From: MSPOR6 sp964652195
Lineage (GTDB): Bacteria > Poribacteria > WGA-4E > WGA-3G
DNA: 36,030 nucleotides
NCBI GenBank assembly: GCA_964652195.1
Contig: CAZZBB010000054.1
Span: forward strand, 1 to 36,030
Direction of reading: 5' to 3'
Shown piece by piece: positions 14,178 to 24,600 of the stretch. The position numbers and the translations under genes are program-made. Numbering within the stretch: the stretch's first letter is position 1; each line of letters starts with the position of its first letter. The notes beneath the pieces were generated by a model, which saw nothing but the letters and a program-made list of their open reading frames with translations, was not told the DNA's origin and ran no database searches.

Positions 14178-16097
14178 TTATGCATCTTTAAAATCAATAA
14201 CTGTCTGACGATATTCTTCTGGTAATCCAATATCAAATCTACGACCTTTTACTACATACCCAGAAAATCCTTCTGTTTTTCTTAAATCATCCAAGCATGA
14301 TGTCAGTTGAAATTCCCCTCTTTCTCTAATGTTATGTTTAATATTTTGTTCAAGAAATCCAAAGATTTGGGGTTCAATTACATATATTCCAAAAACTGTT
14401 AGAAACATCTTGTCATCCATACCATCAACATGTAAGTGTTCTTTTGCATATTCTGGATCCGGTTTTTCATAAAATTCTGTTACAGTTAACATCGAACCTT
14501 CTTCATTCCATACACCTGTAACACATCCAAAATTGGATAACTCCTCGATGAATGTTTCTTTTAGTCCTACAACACTTTGGTTAACACGTTCATACGCATC
14601 TAATACCTGCTGAGCACATGACTCTGGTTCATCAGAACCATATAGATGATCCCCTAACATTAATAGAAACGGTTCATCACCTACCCATTCACGAGCACAG
14701 TATACTGCGTGTCCAAAACCTTCTTGAACATCTTGTGTTACAAAAAAGATCTTACTTCCCAATTCTATCAAGTAATCACAATACTTTTGGTTTTCTTTAC
14801 TTAGTTTGTTATAATGTTCAATCCGCGGTGGCATCTTAAAAAAAGATTCAAATAGTTCTATATCTCCCTTCTGTACAATGAGACACACTTCTTCAATTCC
14901 AGCATTTACTGCCTCTTCAATTATGGCCATAATTGCTGGTTTAGCTCTACCTGAACTATCAATTACAGGGAACAATTCCTTCTTCATTGCCTTTGAGGCA
15001 GGAAATAGTCTGGTGCCGAAACCTGCAGCAGGAATAACTGCTTTTCTAACATTTCTGCTTGCTTCAATTACTAATTCCAGACAAGACATTTGTAAATCTC
15101 TTTCGATAATCTCAATTACACGTCTTTGCGAATCTTCATCCTTAACGATGAACTGAGCACTTCCATCACCTTGTGAACCTACACCTTTACCACCATAAAC
15201 ATAAGGTTGTATAGGTTCATAGTTAAGAACTTTATGAAGAATAGGGGCAGTCAACTGTGAAGGACAAGCTGGAATTAAGTGTTTATCAAATTCGTGTTGT
15301 GCTCGTGTCATTAATTGTCCAACTAATTCTGCATCACCTTGACGAAGTGCCTCATAGGCTGCTTTTGTAATTTCAGCACTTAATGGACCAAGAAAATACT
15401 GTACATTCTCTTGCAACTCATTTTCAGCAAAAGGGTAGCAATGGTTAAGTTGATTTAGTATGAGCCGTGTATCCTTACCAGCACCTAAATCAACAATAAC
15501 CATATATATATTTGAACGAATACTAAACTCTCTGATATCAATGAGATCACCATCAAAACTCATGAAAATTGGATGTTGATATGCACACCCTTGGTCCATT
15601 CTGCCACAGCGGGATGGTGTTGTGGTTTCTCCGCGATATGCATATTCCATTTCATCACGAGTCGTCATTTTTAGTTCGTATATTCTATTAAATGCACGGG
15701 CGACCATTACACAGATTGCTGCACTTGAAGAAAGTCCTTTTTTAACAGGTAAATCTGTCAAGTAATTATCAATTTCTATTCCTTGAACCTTGTAATCAGT
15801 AAGAATCTGATATGCTACACCAGCAGCATAACTAAAAAAACTACCTTTTTCTGCTTCAGCCAAAAGGGCAGTCGGATCCATTGGAAGTGTATATGGTCCA
15901 TGTCTTGTCCCATCGCTAAGAGTTGTTTTTAAAATGAGACTTGTAGGATGGGGTTGAACTTCAGCGTATACACCTTGATTCGTACTGGTTATAATGGTGT
16001 AACCTTTTTCAAGTTCAGCGTTATTTTGCCTATAACGAGCAGCCCAATCAGTATGTTCACCAAATAGACATATTCTACCAGGCACAAAAAGTTTCAT
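14178..16097 (-). CDS. Fused GHMP sugar kinase (galactokinase-like) and UTP-glucose-1-phosphate uridylyltransferase-like protein
   Basis: Two enzymes in one chain (639 residues from the ATG at 16097; a TTG at 16109 would add four). The N-terminal half (to about residue 345) is a GHMP kinase: PGRICLFGEHTDW is the galactokinase-type signature, GLSSSAA the ATP loop, CGRMDQG supplies the likely catalytic Asp, and GGKGVGSQGDGSAQF is motif 3. The C-terminal half begins at RKAVIPAAGFGTRLFPASKA and continues with KKELFPVID, LMLGDHLYG and GEFQLTSCLDDL, as in GalU. Together they could phosphorylate a sugar at C1 and transfer it to UTP, giving a UDP-sugar in one polypeptide. The sugar (galactose, glucuronate, arabinose, other) is not evident. 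Order is the reverse of FKP, the fucokinase/GDP-fucose pyrophosphorylase. Confidence 0.9.
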   Translation of the reverse strand: MKLFVPGRICLFGEHTDWAARYRQNNAELEKGYTIITSTNQGVYAEVQPHPTSLILKTTLSDGTRHGPYTLPMDPTALLAEAEKGSFFSYAAGVAYQILTDYKVQGIEIDNYLTDLPVKKGLSSSAAICVMVARAFNRIYELKMTTRDEMEYAYRGETTTPSRCGRMDQGCAYQHPIFMSFDGDLIDIREFSIRSNIYMVIVDLGAGKDTRLILNQLNHCYPFAENELQENVQYFLGPLSAEITKAAYEALRQGDAELVGQLMTRAQHEFDKHLIPACPSQLTAPILHKVLNYEPIQPYVYGGKGVGSQGDGSAQFIVKDEDSQRRVIEIIERDLQMSCLELVIEASRNVRKAVIPAAGFGTRLFPASKAMKKELFPVIDSSGRAKPAIMAIIEEAVNAGIEEVCLIVQKGDIELFESFFKMPPRIEHYNKLSKENQKYCDYLIELGSKIFFVTQDVQEGFGHAVYCAREWVGDEPFLLMLGDHLYGSDEPESCAQQVLDAYERVNQSVVGLKETFIEELSNFGCVTGVWNEEGSMLTVTEFYEKPDPEYAKEHLHVDGMDDKMFLTVFGIYVIEPQIFGFLEQNIKHNIRERGEFQLTSCLDDLRKTEGFSGYVVKGRRFDIGLPEEYRQTVIDFKDA

Positions 16098-16136
16098 AGT
16101 GAATCCCAATTAATTATATTTTATAGAAATATTATA

Positions 16137-16997
16137 TTATTCAAAACGGTATTGTAAGATTTCTGCTATTGCATTGAAACCTATTTTTCGATAAATTGTG
16201 TTCGAAACAGGATTATTTAGATCGGAATAGAGTATACAATGATAGCCTTGATTATGAATTTGTTTAGAAATATGACCAACACAGGCAGTGGCATAACCCT
16301 TTTGTCGTTGTTCTGGGGGTGTGTAAACTTTTTCAAGACGTACAACCCCATAAACATCTGGAGTTCGGATTACCATTGAGACAGGCTTTTGATTCTCCCA
16401 TAACCAAACATTTCCTGCTGATATATTCCTATCAATGACCTTAGATGTTTCAATTCTACGTGTATGCAATATATCTGGATCAGAACTATCCTGATATTCT
16501 CCACTCTCTATAGTAAAATCATATAACCAATCAATAAGTAGTTCTCTATCTTCACTTGTTGCATTACGTATATATCCATAATTAGAAATTGAAGGTTTAA
16601 CACATTCTAATTTATACAAACGTAACCCAAGGAATGGTATGACTGGTCTTTTATTCCTTTCTGCCCATTCTCCGGCAAAATTTGCTGCAACCGATACTTC
16701 TCCACCTATTCCTGATAAATTTATATTTGATTTAACTATTTCATCAACTAAACATTGAACTGCTTCGGATGACATTGTAGAAGCGATTCCGCGAGAGTTA
16801 ATAGATGGTTGAACACAAACTCCAACGACATTCGTAGTATCATATACTGTCCAATATCCACCAACGTTATCTTCATCCATACCCTGTTTTAACATTGTTA
16901 GAATTAAATTATTGTGGACAGGATCTGAAATCAAATACTGTTTCGCTTCAATTAGTATAAGGTCAGAATCCTTAGTGTATTTTACTTCAAAACCCAT
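16137..16997 (-). CDS. GNAT-family N-acetyltransferase
   Basis: 286 residues. The C-terminal half is a GNAT fold: LEKVYTPPEQRQKGYATACV (the R/Q-x-x-G-x-G/A acetyl-CoA loop, here Q-K-G-Y-A), then DLNNPVSNTIYRKIGFNAI, the usual final helix and strand. The N-terminal 130 residues (YWTVYDTTNVVGVCVQPS and following) look like a second, degenerate GNAT-like half, as in tandem-GNAT proteins. Substrate unknown. It is 39 bases upstream of the kinase fusion on the same strand and may share its transcript, but nothing ties it to sugar metabolism beyond position. Confidence 0.85.
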   Translation of the reverse strand: MGFEVKYTKDSDLILIEAKQYLISDPVHNNLILTMLKQGMDEDNVGGYWTVYDTTNVVGVCVQPSINSRGIASTMSSEAVQCLVDEIVKSNINLSGIGGEVSVAANFAGEWAERNKRPVIPFLGLRLYKLECVKPSISNYGYIRNATSEDRELLIDWLYDFTIESGEYQDSSDPDILHTRRIETSKVIDRNISAGNVWLWENQKPVSMVIRTPDVYGVVRLEKVYTPPEQRQKGYATACVGHISKQIHNQGYHCILYSDLNNPVSNTIYRKIGFNAIAEILQYRFE

Positions 16998-17073
16998 TGT
17001 TATATTATATTATGCAAACTACATTAGGTCAACAGGACATTTCATATAGAGTATAAATTGTATGATGTTACAG

Positions 17074-19419
17074 CTAATTTTCAAATTTACTTTTTGACAT
17101 CATCCATCTACACCGTTCAATCCAATCTTCTATATTTATTACTGTACCTAAAGATTGAGTATTCTCATCTATGATTTCTTTAAATCGGTTTTCTGCATTT
17201 TTGAAATCACCAGATTGATATATATTCTTAGCAATTAATATCTGTGAATATAATTTCAATTGGTTTGGAATGGATATAGTCTCAATTGTTTGATTTAGTT
17301 TGAGTCCATACATCAGATATTGTGTGCTTAACTCCCATGATTTCTCTTTATGTAGTAACTCACCAACTAATAAATAGGGTAACCATTCATCCGTTTCCGA
17401 TTCTATTATCTGTAATAAGATAGCAGTTTTAGATCCATTCCCTATTGATGAATAACTTTTTGGAGTTAGCACCCTTCTGAGTTTTTCTTGAGACATTGTA
17501 GTTATTGAATTTGATAAAGCAGCGATTCTCTTATGTATATTTATCTGTCGACGATAATGTAAATGTTCGTCAACTACACTATTATACATCTGTAAAGCTT
17601 GTTGTATTTCACCTTTTGACCAATGGATATCTCCAAGCAATTGTGCTGCTTCAATCTTATAGTGTGAATTCTCATCGTTTACAATCTTATTGGCAATTGA
17701 GTTAGTAAGTGGAATATCACCCTTCTTAAATGCACTATACATCAAGCCTACCATAGTTCTTGGATTATTCCGTTCATCATCAAGCATATTGTAGAATGTG
17801 TCTACTGCTGTATGATAGTCTTTGTTGTAATATGAACTCCAAGCCTTACTACGTTGTGCTGCCATTTCATGTGCACAAATTTGTTCGAAAATACCGCCTC
17901 GCTTTAATCGTCTCTCGGCATACTTGATATCATATTCAGTTAGTTTAATTTGGTTGGATAGGAATTGCCTCCATTCTTCTTCAAGTGAGGCTATGTCTTT
18001 CTCATAGATTCTTGATAAATTTCCTAAAGGAAAACTACTTTTCATTTTTTCTAAGCCATAAGTATCTATAAGATAGCGAATAAATGAACCAGCAAGCAGA
18101 TAACTTCTTGACCCTGCATGTCTCCAAAATCCAAGTCCCATGACGCTATTCAACTGTGGTGCAACTTTTAGATGATACATTGCTTTACCCCATTGATGAA
18201 CTGACAATCCTTCTTCGCTCCAGTCTGCTGCAACTGCTACTCCTTCATGTATACCTACATTTAGACTCACTTTCCAGGGGGACCAATCTGATGTAAGAAC
18301 ATGGGCAAGTTCATGCTTTATAACTGGATGTGGGAACCCTTGTGTATGAACATGAAACCCATATCCAAAAGGATCTTCTACATATGTTGAACCTGCTCCA
18401 ATTAGTTTCTTTTTTTGTTCTGGTGTGGAATATAGATATACACGAACTTTCCTTGAGATCTCTGTTTTCAAGTATTTAGATAATTGTTCATATCGAAACT
18501 CACAATCTTCACTAAATTGATCTATCTCCATTTCAAGCTCTCGCGCATAGATAATTTTAAAATGTTCTGTTTCTCTATATCCACCTAATGCCTTTGAAAT
18601 ATCATCTCGTGTTGGTCGTATTCCTAACTGCCCTGAGAAAACTTCAGTACAGAGAACAAGGATTAATAAAGAAATACATGTTGCAATTTTTCCTATGTGT
18701 AGGCGATCAGATTCAAACCAGAATAGTTTTCTCCAGTTAACTTTCGGTGTAAAACCTGTATTTCTACTAACTTCACATGTATTAATAGTAATATATAAAA
18801 ACACAACTCCCCATAATACACCTATGGTTCGCGCAATATAATAAGAAGGTGAGATGGAGATGAGAAAATCATAGATTGGACCTGGAAAATATCCAATGAT
18901 GGGATGGTATGCAAATACAGGAGGATGAAATATGAGATTAATCACTACGGGTATACAGGATAGGAGGAGAAATCCAATGTAAGCAACGTATGCTAACCAC
19001 CTTTTCTGTATCCATACAATAAAGAATATCCCTGCAGCCGAAACAGTCAAACAACTGATAAATGGAAGTGTAAAGAAATAAAAGAAACCGTCTATATAAT
19101 TACAGTTCTTTATTCGAAGTGAATTGAGTAATATAATTATAAGAGGAATAATTAGCAGTAGGAAATTGGACTTGAGTGTAGTATAAAAACATCGAAAAAT
19201 GAATTGGCTGCTGGAACCTTGAAGATTATCTGGATTCTTTAACATTGCTTGTAACTGTGTCATTGCAACATGTGGACCTGCGATGGAAATACATAATGTT
19301 ATTACAGCACAGAACTCAAAACCAAGAATGTTAAATAAGGGTATTGTACAGAGTAATAATGAGACAATACAAAAGAATATTACCCAGAACCAATATGAAA
19401 TGGTTTTATATATTATCAT
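17074..19419 (-). CDS. Polytopic membrane protein with HExxH (gluzincin-like) peptidase domain and TPRs
   Basis: 781 residues. Residues 10-260 carry about seven hydrophobic segments. After them a peptidase-MA-like domain begins (GGYRETEHFKIIYARELE, about 279-296), with the zinc motif H369-E-L-A-H373 and, 18 residues on, GIHEGVAVAADW with E392 as probable third ligand, the gluzincin arrangement. From about 500 to the end there are TPR-like helices ('SKAWSSYYNKDYHTAVDTFY', 'AAQLLGDIHWSKGEIQQALQ'). All three HExxH residues are present, so it is likely active, probably outside the membrane on envelope proteins or peptides. Substrate unknown. It is 76 bases upstream of the GNAT gene, same strand. 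Confidence 0.82.
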   Translation of the reverse strand: MIIYKTISYWFWVIFFCIVSLLLCTIPLFNILGFEFCAVITLCISIAGPHVAMTQLQAMLKNPDNLQGSSSQFIFRCFYTTLKSNFLLLIIPLIIILLNSLRIKNCNYIDGFFYFFTLPFISCLTVSAAGIFFIVWIQKRWLAYVAYIGFLLLSCIPVVINLIFHPPVFAYHPIIGYFPGPIYDFLISISPSYYIARTIGVLWGVVFLYITINTCEVSRNTGFTPKVNWRKLFWFESDRLHIGKIATCISLLILVLCTEVFSGQLGIRPTRDDISKALGGYRETEHFKIIYARELEMEIDQFSEDCEFRYEQLSKYLKTEISRKVRVYLYSTPEQKKKLIGAGSTYVEDPFGYGFHVHTQGFPHPVIKHELAHVLTSDWSPWKVSLNVGIHEGVAVAADWSEEGLSVHQWGKAMYHLKVAPQLNSVMGLGFWRHAGSRSYLLAGSFIRYLIDTYGLEKMKSSFPLGNLSRIYEKDIASLEEEWRQFLSNQIKLTEYDIKYAERRLKRGGIFEQICAHEMAAQRSKAWSSYYNKDYHTAVDTFYNMLDDERNNPRTMVGLMYSAFKKGDIPLTNSIANKIVNDENSHYKIEAAQLLGDIHWSKGEIQQALQMYNSVVDEHLHYRRQINIHKRIAALSNSITTMSQEKLRRVLTPKSYSSIGNGSKTAILLQIIESETDEWLPYLLVGELLHKEKSWELSTQYLMYGLKLNQTIETISIPNQLKLYSQILIAKNIYQSGDFKNAENRFKEIIDENTQSLGTVINIEDWIERCRWMMSKSKFEN

Positions 19420-19592
19420 GAAGTATCATCAATTCAATAGAGATAATTCCAATATTATTGGATAGTCAACAGTAGTGTAAACTATCAGATATACCTTTCG
19501 TTCTATACAATTACTACATATTTAAATAATCCTTAAGTCTATATTCCCTTTTGGATTATTTTAACCATAATAAAACACAGGAGAATTTGGTA

Positions 19593-20063
19593 ATGTATAA
19601 ACATACATCATTATTAGGTATTTTTCTTTTCTTAATTATCTTAGCAGGATGTGAAGAATCAACATCTGGTGGAAGCGGAGCAATTGATATTGGACGTGGA
19701 GAACCAAATATTGTTGAATCTGTATTAGCACTATCTGTTCATGATGATAGACCTGATGGTATTACAGATACGTTCGTATCTGAAGTAAATGATCAAGTAT
19801 ATTTGTGGTTACTTTGGGAGAATATCAATAAGGCACATACAGTTAAAGTTTCTTGGTTTTCACCAGAAGATGATGTAGATGATCCTCCATTCTGGACTGA
19901 GGAAAGGACAATTTCATCCTCAACGGGTGAAAAAATAACTTGGTTCTATATTGATGCCCCAGAAACAAGATTAGCAGTTGACCAATTTGCTCAGGGTGAA
20001 TGGTTTGTTGAAGTATTCCTTGATGGGTTATTTGAACGCAGCCATATTTTCTATATGGAATAA
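19593..20063 (+). CDS. Small lipoprotein of unknown function
   Basis: 156 residues from the ATG at 19593, which has AGGAG at 19579-19583 nine bases upstream; a TTG at 19551 in the same frame is less likely. The signal FLFLIILAGC is a type II lipobox with acylated Cys20. The mature protein reads like a single beta-sandwich (VYLWLLWENINKAHTVKVSW, FWTEERTISSS, QGEWFVEVFLDG), reminiscent of small extracytoplasmic Ig-like domains. I do not recognise a specific family. It is divergent from the peptidase gene and convergent with purC. Confidence 0.75.
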   Translation: MYKHTSLLGIFLFLIILAGCEESTSGGSGAIDIGRGEPNIVESVLALSVHDDRPDGITDTFVSEVNDQVYLWLLWENINKAHTVKVSWFSPEDDVDDPPFWTEERTISSSTGEKITWFYIDAPETRLAVDQFAQGEWFVEVFLDGLFERSHIFYME

Positions 20064-20085
20064 CTTCTTACTTGCCGGTTTTACA

Positions 20086-20982
20086 TCACTCAAGATCTTT
20101 ACCTACAATAAGTTTATATGCCTCACGATATTTTTCACTTGTTTTAGTAATGACTTCATCAGGTAATTGTGGTGCTGGCGGTTGTTTGTTCCAACCAATT
20201 TCAGAAAGATAATCACGTACAAATTGCTTGTCGAAACTTTGTTGTGATTTTCCTGGTTCATATTGATTCGCAGGCCAGAATCGAGAGGAATCGGGGGTGA
20301 AAACTTCATCAATTAGAATAATATCACCATTACGTTCTCCAAATTCAAACTTTGTATCACATAAAATTATACCCGATTTTTCAGCATGTTTACTTGCAGC
20401 ATTAAACAGATTAAAACTAATATCGATTAACTGATCCGTCAATTCTGAACCCACTTGATTACGCATTTCATCTATGGATATGGGTTCATCATGTTCCCCT
20501 TGTTCAGCTTTTGTTGTGGGTGTGAAGAGCAATTCAGGTAAACGATCAGATTCTTTTAAACCCGTTGGAAGTTTCTGTCCACATATCTCTCCTGACCTTT
20601 GATAGGAAGACCATCCAGACCCAGCAAGATATCCACGTACAACACATTCTATGTCTACACGGTTAGCCTTGCGTACTAACATTGAACGTCCTTGTAATAG
20701 TTCAGAATCCTTTTGTACTTCCTCTGGGTATTCTTCTACATCAGTAGTAATAAGATGATTTTCTACAACATTTTTCGTAAAATTAAACCAGAACGTAGAT
20801 AAACCTGTTAAGACTCTCCCTTTATCAGGTATACCATTTGGTAAGACAACATCAAAAGCGGATATTCTGTCGGTAGAAACAATTAGGTAATCATCACCTA
20901 AATCGTAAAGATCCCGAACTTTCCCACTGTGTGCGGGTTTAATATTTGATAACTCTGTTGATGTTATAACATTATTAGACAT
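20086..20982 (-). CDS. purC: Phosphoribosylaminoimidazole-succinocarboxamide synthase (SAICAR synthetase)
   Basis: PurC joins aspartate to CAIR with ATP in de novo purine synthesis. SGKVRDLYDLGDDYLIVSTD with RISAFDVVLPNGIPDKG (about 20-56), the GRSMLVRKANRVDIECVVRG stretch, GYLAGSGWSSYQRSG and LPTGLKESDRLPE are characteristic, as is 'DTKFEFG' for ATP-Mg binding and 'DEVFTPDSSRFWP' for the aspartate site. The 298-residue length matches the longer (yeast-like) PurC class rather than the 237-residue E. coli class. A strong ribosome site AGGAGG lies just before the ATG. No other pur genes are nearby. Confidence 0.97.
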   Translation of the reverse strand: MSNNVITSTELSNIKPAHSGKVRDLYDLGDDYLIVSTDRISAFDVVLPNGIPDKGRVLTGLSTFWFNFTKNVVENHLITTDVEEYPEEVQKDSELLQGRSMLVRKANRVDIECVVRGYLAGSGWSSYQRSGEICGQKLPTGLKESDRLPELLFTPTTKAEQGEHDEPISIDEMRNQVGSELTDQLIDISFNLFNAASKHAEKSGIILCDTKFEFGERNGDIILIDEVFTPDSSRFWPANQYEPGKSQQSFDKQFVRDYLSEIGWNKQPPAPQLPDEVITKTSEKYREAYKLIVGKDLE

Positions 20983-21001
20983 TTAAACCTCCTAAAAATA
21001 C

Positions 21002-21586
21002 TTATTCTCTGATTAGACTATGTAATGCTATTGCGGTACTATTTTCTGCATCTAAATTCAATGTATTGTTAATTTCTCTGATAGTTTTTTCATTATCCCC
21101 AAGATAGTAATAACAAGCAGCCTTTAGGGCAAACAAATTAGCTTTTGAAAAGTAATCATGTCGATACAGATACTGCTCATCACCTTGTATCGCATTATCT
21201 ACGGCTCGAATAGCGGATTCAAAATCGGTTTTATTTTTATTTCTCAAATAAAGGACATTTGCCAATCCTACCCATGCATCGGCATTCGTTGGATCAATCT
21301 TCACTGCATTTTGAAATGATTCTTGAGAGAATTGTAATGAAAGGGATAAGCTTAAATTTGACCACCCCACACCGTTATGAGCATCAGCAAATTCAGGATC
21401 AACTTTTAGTGCTCTTTCAAAAGAAAGCAGTGCTTGTGTAAAGTCCCCCGAATTATATGCAGACCATCCAATCTGTGTATGTTTTAGGGTAGTAGAAGAT
21501 TCAGATTCAGTGTCATTAGAACATGCAAAATGGGTTAGAATTAGCAAGAATATAAATAGAAATCGGAGTCTGATGAAAGGATACAT
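21002..21586 (-). CDS. TPR lipoprotein
   Basis: 194 residues with a lipoprotein signal ending LTHFAC (Cys22). The rest is TPRs: IGWSAYNSGDFTQALLSFER, VDPEFADAHNGVGWSNLSLS, VKIDPTNADAWVGLANVLYL and YYYLGDNEKTIREINNTLNL. TPR lipoproteins usually scaffold envelope complexes. It ends 19 bases before purC and lies 42 bases downstream of the ABC permease on the same strand, so an operon with the exporter is possible. Partner unknown. Confidence 0.85.
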   Translation of the reverse strand: MYPFIRLRFLFIFLLILTHFACSNDTESESSTTLKHTQIGWSAYNSGDFTQALLSFERALKVDPEFADAHNGVGWSNLSLSLSLQFSQESFQNAVKIDPTNADAWVGLANVLYLRNKNKTDFESAIRAVDNAIQGDEQYLYRHDYFSKANLFALKAACYYYLGDNEKTIREINNTLNLDAENSTAIALHSLIRE

Positions 21587-21628
21587 TTAAAAAAATCGGT
21601 CCTGGTAAAATTACTTGGTCTATGACCA

Positions 21629-24600
21629 TTATTCTGATTTCAGTGTTGCAATTAATGGACTCCGAAGAGCAATATTCACTGCAAACACATTAGCAATTAT
21701 ACCGAAAAAAAGTACAAAAAGCAAGGTGATAGAGAGTGATATCCATGGGAAGGATGGTATACCTCCTTGTATAGCGATTATACCTACAATACCTGAGATT
21801 ATCCCTATCAACATACCAATTATCAGGAGAAGACTACTCTCAAAAAATAATAGACCTGATAATAACTTACGGTTGTAACCAAATGCTCTTAGGGTGGCTA
21901 ATTCCCCTTTCCGTTCAATTATATTTCGTATCATTACTAATGCCATACCAAATGTCCCAATCAATAAACCTAAACCACCAAGACTTTGAAATGTCGATAT
22001 ATATGTGTTTTGTACAGATCGAAAACCTGCTAATCGGTCTGATGCAGCTGTAACATCAAAACCAAAGTCGGTTAATGTTTTTTCAAGTATTTCAGAAGTT
22101 TCACTTCGATAGGTCTCAGGTGTTTTTATGAGAAAGAATTGGTATCCGCTTTCATTTGGAAAAAACTTGAGGAAATTAGTTTCAGAAATGATAAGTTGAC
22201 TTTGGTATAGACTATTTTCTATTGTATTGATTCTAAGATAAAGTTGTTTTCCTGTTTCATCATCAATAATAAAGTCTTCATTTGGATTATGCTGTAATAT
22301 CCACTTTAGAGAATTATTATCACCGATTGCAGGTATGGTCTGATGAGTAAAATTCATCTGTTTTAAGTAAGTCCATGGATCATTATTCAACATTCCTGTT
22401 GGGGCACCAAGTATTTGAGGTTTTTCAGGTTTGAATAGATTAAGACAACTAATATCTTCTCCAGGTAATACACGAAATGAGAGTATCTCAGATTCTGAGA
22501 GTTTTGTAGAATCTTCTGTAGAAAAACCTAACTTCCTCCTACCTTCATTTGTATTAATATCATGATGTATCGGTAACGATGATTCAGCAACAAAAGAGAA
22601 TTCACTTTGTGGTATTGCATCTTGTCTATTTATTCCAACAGCAACAATAATACAACATGCTAAACTAATCGTTATTACACAGCTTTCACTCCGGGCGGTT
22701 TGTCTGGCGATATTTTTTATGGAGAAACGTATTCTACTCAGATTTTGAGATATTTTATTCGATCTCAACCATTTACTGAAAAGTAGAAAACAAAATGATA
22801 GACTTCCAATTGTGAAAAAAATAAAGCGTGATACAGGATTATGAATCAGTGTGAAATCATGTAAATTTACATCATTAACTAATAGAATAATGTTAATCAA
22901 AATCCCAGTAGTTAAAGCTATTAAACTGAATAGCATTAGGATTATATAGTTATAATTTGAGAAATTGGCATGAGTTTTTAATGGTCTCCTAAGAATAAAA
23001 GGGGTAATTGTTAAAACAATACCAATTATAAGATATGGAATCATAAATTCTACCCAATCACCAATTACAGTTCCCCCATTTAATATTCCAACGAATAATG
23101 GAACTATTATATATGAGGAATAAATGAGCATTCTTATTGACTTGCTCTTTTTTTTAGAATCAACTTTTGATTCATCCGTTGAATAAACTGATACCTTATT
23201 TAATTGTCCAATTATTGTAGATTTTCCAATTTTTCTAACTGATAAGAAAATTGAGAATATTACAACTGCTATTGATATCATTACCCCTATGATGAGACTT
23301 AAACTACGAATATGAAGACTAATAAAGGGTGTGCCAATTGCTGGTAACCACCATGTATGTAATCCATAGATTAATAATTTTGCATAACCGATAGCGAATA
23401 GGCATCCACCCAAACTACCGAATAATGTAAGTAGTATACCTTCAGATAATAACCGTCCACGTGTTTTCTTCATCGTATATCCCATTGATTGTAGTATGCC
23501 GATTTCTCGTGATCTTTGCTCTACACCCAATTTGAATACTAATCCAATTAGAACTGTAGCAGCAATTATGATGAACCCACTCATACTACTAAATAACAGG
23601 GCAAAATCAGATGAACCTTTTGCAGATTTTAAGCCATCAGATCTGATAGGTATGAACTGGAACCCCAATTGTTCTGGTTCCAAACGCGACAATAATTCAG
23701 ATTCAATTATAGTTCGTGTCTCTTGAATATTTTGACCCGGAATCCGTCCAAACCGTATTGATGTAAGCTCACCAAAACGGTTTTTCCACAATCTCTGTCC
23801 AGTTTGTAAAGAGATAAAAGCTTTTGCAGTTGTCTTATATCTGTCCCAATATTCCTCATCTTTATCCCTTATCACTGAATAATCAAGTGGAAAAGGTGGA
23901 TTCCATTCTGAGATATTTTCTGTTTCATGTATCCCTGGAAATTGAGGTATGATATCTGTATCAGCAATTAACCCTTCAATTGGGACAATACCTTTTACTA
24001 AGAAAGAAGTAGTCTCGGTGATATACTCTTCTTGTGTTGTAATAGTATAATAACTCACGCTAACTTTATCACCGACTGTTACGTTAAGGTCATTTGCTGC
24101 CCATCTGTTGATATAGATTCCATCAGTATTATAAAAATGTGTGATTTGATTTTGTTTTCTATTGATTTCTGCTAACAACTTATCCCTTCTTGAGGATACA
24201 CTTTTGTATTCAGAAGTTTGTTTTAGATTCTTTTTAGTTAATTCAGATAATTCGTTCATTACTTTTTTGTATTGTCCATCGTATTCTCTTTTTATTTCTA
24301 TTTTTTTTGCATCAGAAAGTTGTTTCTCCTCACTTTGTCTTTCAACAAATAAACTATTTCCAGCTATAGTGGTATTATCATTGAATATTTCAGTAAAATT
24401 GCCATTTTGAAATGGAACAGCTATGATAGTTGAATATGGTATTTTCTTAGGTTCGATGTTTTCAATTCCATCATCTGAACTAATGTATGAAATACTGTTT
24501 GCAAGATAGGTTAAGGAGGGTAAGATAGGTATATTGTTATCTGATGCAATTTCACTTGCAATACTGGCAATGTATGGTGATAAAACGTATTGATCAGTTT

